NCBI GenBank assembly: GCA_021796015.1
Contig: JAJYOT010000039.1
Coordinates: 1 to 17,114, forward strand
Length of the DNA stretch: 17,114 bases
Direction of reading: 5' to 3'
Source: a bacterium
Lineage (GTDB): Bacteria; Elusimicrobiota; Elusimicrobia; UBA1565; UBA9628
The notes beneath the pieces are model-generated. The model ran no database searches, was not told the DNA's origin, and worked only from the letters and a program-made list of their open reading frames with translations. A program made the position numbers and the translations under genes. The stretch's first letter is position 1, and every line of letters begins with the position of its first letter. This document shows, piece after piece, positions 14,263-17,114 of the stretch.

Positions 14263-16932
14263 TTACTTCGGCGCGGGGCCTTCGACGATTTCCGCCATGT
14301 CCGAGGGACGCAGCCACTTAAGAAAAACCTTCCGAACATCTTGGGCTTTCAGGCCGACATAGGTTTTTGCCGCGCGCTCAGGCTCATCCAGAGGAAGCCC
14401 GAAGTTGGAGAAGTACAGCCACTGAGAAGCCACTCCATCAAAACTTGATTCCCCCAAGGGAATGGAACGAAGAAGAAGAATTTTTCCCTGCCGCAATTCT
14501 TGAAGACTCACGTTTTTCTTTTGCATGGCGGCCAGATCGTTTAAAGCCAGGGTTTTGGCCTTTAAAACCTTATCCGGGTCGCAACCGTAGACAATCTCAT
14601 AAGTTGATCTGACTTTTCCCGCATTCCAATGAGAATTGGCCGCATAGGCAAGACCGGTCTTTTTGCGAAGATCCAAACTGAGTCTTGAAGCGTAAAAAGC
14701 TCCGCCAAAAATTTCATTTCCCAAATTCAAAGCGTAGTAATCCGGAGAGAGGCGACTCATTGCCACTGTTTGAATCAGTCTCACCCCATCCTGAAGCCGG
14801 CTTGAATCGGGAACATTGACCTTTGAAAAATGGTTTTCCGCAACCACCGGATAGTCGACATTGGGTTTAGCCCCCACGGCTTTCCAGGAACCGAAATATT
14901 TCTCTATCACACTCTTCGCCTGTTCGGGATCAACCTGGCCGATCACGACCATCGTCGTCATGTCGGGACGGAAAACTTTTTGATAATATTCTTTGACGTC
15001 CTTGAGACTTAGATTTTTGACCTTCTTGGGAGTAGCCTCGCGCAAAATCGGATCGGTCTTAGGGTAAAGGGCCTTGTTCACCGCGCGCCCTGTCAAATAA
15101 TCCGGGCTTTGAAGCTCGCCCACAAGCTCATCCGCAATTTCTCCGCGGATAATTTTAAAATCTTTCTTCGGAAGCGCCGGAGAGAGTTCGTTTTGAGCTA
15201 ATAACTTCACGCCTTCCTCAAAATGTTCAGATAAAACATTAAGAGAGAAATCCGTGCCCGCGTTTTCATCCGCGGCGATGTCATCCAAAGCCTTTTGAAA
15301 CGCAATGCGGCCAAGACTTCGACTTCCGTAGGGAAAAAGTTCTCCTAACACCTGATCCACTCCTTTTTTCCCTGGCGCAGTTTCAGTATCGGAATTAGAA
15401 AGAATATGTCCCATGATTGAAATGGTCGGGCTAATCGTCTCGGGCTGAATAATAAGCTGAAGACCATTCGACAAACGACTGACAAACGGGTGAAGGGTCA
15501 AGGGCGGAATGGCCAGACTTCGCACTGGTTTTTGCGCCCAGACCGGAAGCGAAACCGCTTTAACAGAAGAGGAGGCAAAAGACTCTTGCCCCCCGAAACC
15601 TTTACCCGAAATCGGTTTTCCTGAAGGTTGCGGAGTTAGAATCGCCGAAATAGTATGGTTAAAATCAATATATTTTTTGGCCACGCGAGCAACATCTTCC
15701 GGAGTTACTTTCTTAATCGCCTCAATATCCTCATCTGGAGATTGTCGTCCTTCGCCGGCCACCGCCTCCGACCACTCCATCGCAAGCCCCTCAATTGAAT
15801 TTTTTTGAAATTCCGCCGAGGCCACTTCCCGGCGCTTGGCCGCCGCAATAAAATCAGGATTAATTCCTTTGGACAACTCTTTTTCTAAAACCTTCTTGAC
15901 CTTGTTCAGAAGTTTCTGAGAATTGGCGCCTTTGGGGAAACCGGCGATCGCAAAACCAATTCCGGCCTTGGGGAGTCCCTCATAGGAAAACCCGGCGAAA
16001 AGCGCCTCTCCCTTGACCTGTAACTCGTAAAGAGGTCCGCGCGGATTAGACAAGGCGTCCGACAGAATCTGGGCCGCGGCGTAGTCGGGGCTGTCTGATC
16101 CGGGAAAGCGAAAGGCAAAAGCCGCTAGTCCATAAGGGCTGTCCGTATCCATTTTCTTAAAAGAAGACTGAACAGGGCCGAAATTAAAATCCGGCCGCTT
16201 GGGGATTTTCACTTCTGGAATTTTTCCAAAAAGCTGATTGACGGTTTTAAAAGTTTTTTCGGGATTAACGTCTCCCGCGATCACCAAAATCGCGTTGTTT
16301 GGTGCGTACCAATCCTGATGGAATTTCCCCAAGTCTTCGGCCGTTGTCTTGTCGAAAGACGGGCGCGTTCCCAAAGCGTCGTGTTCATAGGGAGTTCCCT
16401 TAAAAAGGGCCTTGAGCAGTTTGGTGTAGAAAACGTATTCCGGGTCCGACAGATCGCGGGACACTTCCTGCTCGATCGCGCCGCGCTCTTTGTCCCAAGA
16501 AGATTTTTTGGCCGAAATCGCGCGCATCCTTAAGGATTCAATATGCAAAACCGTGTCCAAATACTGAGAGGGAACCGTGTAAAAATACTGCGTTAGATTT
16601 TGCTGGGTGTCGGCGTTGAGCCGCCCTCCCACATCCGCGCCGATTTCGGCTAATTGATCGGCAGAAAGCCCGGGGCTTCCGCGAAACATCATGTGTTCCA
16701 TCGCATGCGCCGTTCCGGGGAAACCCGCCGGAACCTCATCTGAGCCAACTTTGTAATTCACTACGCTGGTTGCAACTGGAGACAACGGGTTATAGACGAT
16801 GATCACTTGAAGCCCGTTTTCGAGCGTCTTTCTAAAAACCTGTCCGGCGGAGAGATTCGCCCCTTGAGCGATGAACGGAACTCCTAGCAAAACGCTCGCC
16901 AAGCACGCCAACAACTTATTTCGATTTTTCAT
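14263..16932 (-). CDS. Exported M16 (inverzincin) zinc peptidase with two M16 domains
   Basis: 889 residues with a signal peptide (about 1-24, AQG-A), so it is periplasmic. The inverted zinc motif HxxEH is intact as H76-A-M-E79-H80 in GTAHAMEHMMFRGSPG. The third ligand lies in the downstream ERGAIEQEV helix (E154 or E156, about 75 residues on). The N-terminal half (about 30-435) is the active domain; AFAFRFPG and LYELQVKGEALFAGFSYEG belong to its second lobe. The C-terminal half (about 480-885) is the inactive repeat, starting at FVSRLSNGLQLIIQPE and lacking HxxEH. It carries the RLSLDLRKKTGLAYAA patch that completes the chamber wall in M16 clamshells. The overall length is near that of PqqL-type proteins. 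It probably degrades peptides that fit the closed chamber; the substrate is unknown. The ATG at 16932 has AAGGAG 6 nt upstream. It is transcribed towards perR, 180-210 bp away, with no clear terminator after it. Confidence 0.93.
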   Translation of the reverse strand: MKNRNKLLACLASVLLGVPFIAQGANLSAGQVFRKTLENGLQVIIVYNPLSPVATSVVNYKVGSDEVPAGFPGTAHAMEHMMFRGSPGLSADQLAEIGADVGGRLNADTQQNLTQYFYTVPSQYLDTVLHIESLRMRAISAKKSSWDKERGAIEQEVSRDLSDPEYVFYTKLLKALFKGTPYEHDALGTRPSFDKTTAEDLGKFHQDWYAPNNAILVIAGDVNPEKTFKTVNQLFGKIPEVKIPKRPDFNFGPVQSSFKKMDTDSPYGLAAFAFRFPGSDSPDYAAAQILSDALSNPRGPLYELQVKGEALFAGFSYEGLPKAGIGFAIAGFPKGANSQKLLNKVKKVLEKELSKGINPDFIAAAKRREVASAEFQKNSIEGLAMEWSEAVAGEGRQSPDEDIEAIKKVTPEDVARVAKKYIDFNHTISAILTPQPSGKPISGKGFGGQESFASSSVKAVSLPVWAQKPVRSLAIPPLTLHPFVSRLSNGLQLIIQPETISPTISIMGHILSNSDTETAPGKKGVDQVLGELFPYGSRSLGRIAFQKALDDIAADENAGTDFSLNVLSEHFEEGVKLLAQNELSPALPKKDFKIIRGEIADELVGELQSPDYLTGRAVNKALYPKTDPILREATPKKVKNLSLKDVKEYYQKVFRPDMTTMVVIGQVDPEQAKSVIEKYFGSWKAVGAKPNVDYPVVAENHFSKVNVPDSSRLQDGVRLIQTVAMSRLSPDYYALNLGNEIFGGAFYASRLSLDLRKKTGLAYAANSHWNAGKVRSTYEIVYGCDPDKVLKAKTLALNDLAAMQKKNVSLQELRQGKILLLRSIPLGESSFDGVASQWLYFSNFGLPLDEPERAAKTYVGLKAQDVRKVFLKWLRPSDMAEIVEGPAPK

Positions 16933-16963
16933 TTGCGGCTCCTTGGATTTGAGATACTCCCAA

Positions 16964-16993
16964 ATAATAGCGGATTCAGAACTTTTTTGAAAA
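16964..16993 (-). promoter_or_regulatory. Candidate promoter of the M16 peptidase gene
   Basis: On the minus strand, TATTAT (16969-16964, 5 of 6 to TATAAT) lies 18 nt after TTTTCA (16993-16988, 4 of 6 to TTGACA). The leader would be about 25 nt and includes the AAGGAG ribosome site at 16944-16939. It falls in the 73-bp gap after the truncated upstream gene. Confidence 0.35.
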
Positions 16994-17005
16994 CGTTCAG
17001 GACGT

Positions 17006-17114
17006 TCATTCAGATTGGCGCCGGTTTATTTCGCGTTTAATCAGGTCCCGATGAACCGGAGTTATGAAATCAGAGCGCAAACCGCCCTCCTGAATTCGTT
17101 TTAGGATCTCAGGG
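17006..17114 (-). CDS. C-terminal end of an unrecognised gene cut by the right edge
   Basis: Reading leftwards from base 17113, one minus-strand frame stays open for 35 codons and ends in TGA at 17008-17006; the other two frames hit stops within the first four codons. The visible tail is basic and reads like real protein (PEILKRIQEGGLRS, then DFITPVHRDLIKREINRRQS). I do not recognise the family. The 5' part lies outside the window. It ends 73 bp before the M16 gene on the same strand. Confidence 0.5.
   Translation of the reverse strand, partial: PEILKRIQEGGLRSDFITPVHRDLIKREINRRQSE

Noticed and set aside
16992..17006. AACGT/ACGTT hairpin after the truncated right-edge gene
   Set aside because: Only a 5-bp stem with a tail of TTTTC; too weak to call an intrinsic terminator.
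1..17114. tRNA, rRNA, CRISPR array, insertion sequence or phage signs
   Set aside because: I looked for clover-leaf T-loop motifs (GGTTCGA-type), direct-repeat/spacer periodicity, terminal inverted repeats and transposase motifs, and saw none by eye.

Overview
The window reads as ordinary chromosomal DNA of a diderm (Gram-negative) bacterium. It encodes a complete inner-membrane-to-outer-membrane RND efflux system, a periplasmic c-type dihaem peroxidase and several exported proteins. Base composition looks moderate (roughly 45-50% GC by eye) and codon use looks even throughout. I see no mobile elements, CRISPR arrays, rRNA or tRNA genes. The species cannot be named from the sequence. The mix of familiar families and unplaced coiled-coil/TPR proteins would suit a poorly sampled phylum, but that is only an impression.

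Layout, left to right. (1) 1-2115: two cytoplasmic-looking minus-strand genes of unknown role, a coiled-coil protein cut by the left edge and a TPR-repeat protein. (2) 2116-2970: the only plus-strand gene, a small exported HExxH...NEG metallopeptidase-like protein, divergent from the TPR gene. It ends 3 bp from the end of the next operon. (3) 2974-11945: a minus-strand four-gene operon in the order adaptor (MdtA-like), RND pump (MdtB-like), RND pump (MdtC-like), outer-membrane channel (NodT/OpmB-like). This is the MuxABC-OpmB/MdtABC arrangement, with tight overlaps between genes. (4) 12053-14083: a minus-strand operon perR - dps - cytochrome c peroxidase. Its promoter has a near-consensus -35/-10 pair overlapped by a Fur-family-type dyad, so it looks like an autoregulated peroxide-defence unit. 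(5) 14263-16932: a large exported two-domain M16 zinc peptidase. (6) 17006-17114: the last 35 codons of an unrecognised minus-strand gene cut by the right edge.

How the genes work together. The efflux operon should make one drug/toxic-compound export machine spanning both membranes. The perR operon would sense peroxide in the cytoplasm (PerR), protect DNA and store iron there (Dps), and remove peroxide in the periplasm (dihaem peroxidase). The other genes have no clear functional link to these.

The most unusual thing I see is at transcription starts. Several genes that lead transcription units have a -10-like hexamer only 6-7 nt before the start codon and little or no Shine-Dalgarno sequence, whereas downstream operon genes and the M16 gene mostly do have one. 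This suggests leaderless mRNAs. I found no convincing wholly new multi-gene system. The least explained part is the coiled-coil/TPR pair at the left edge.
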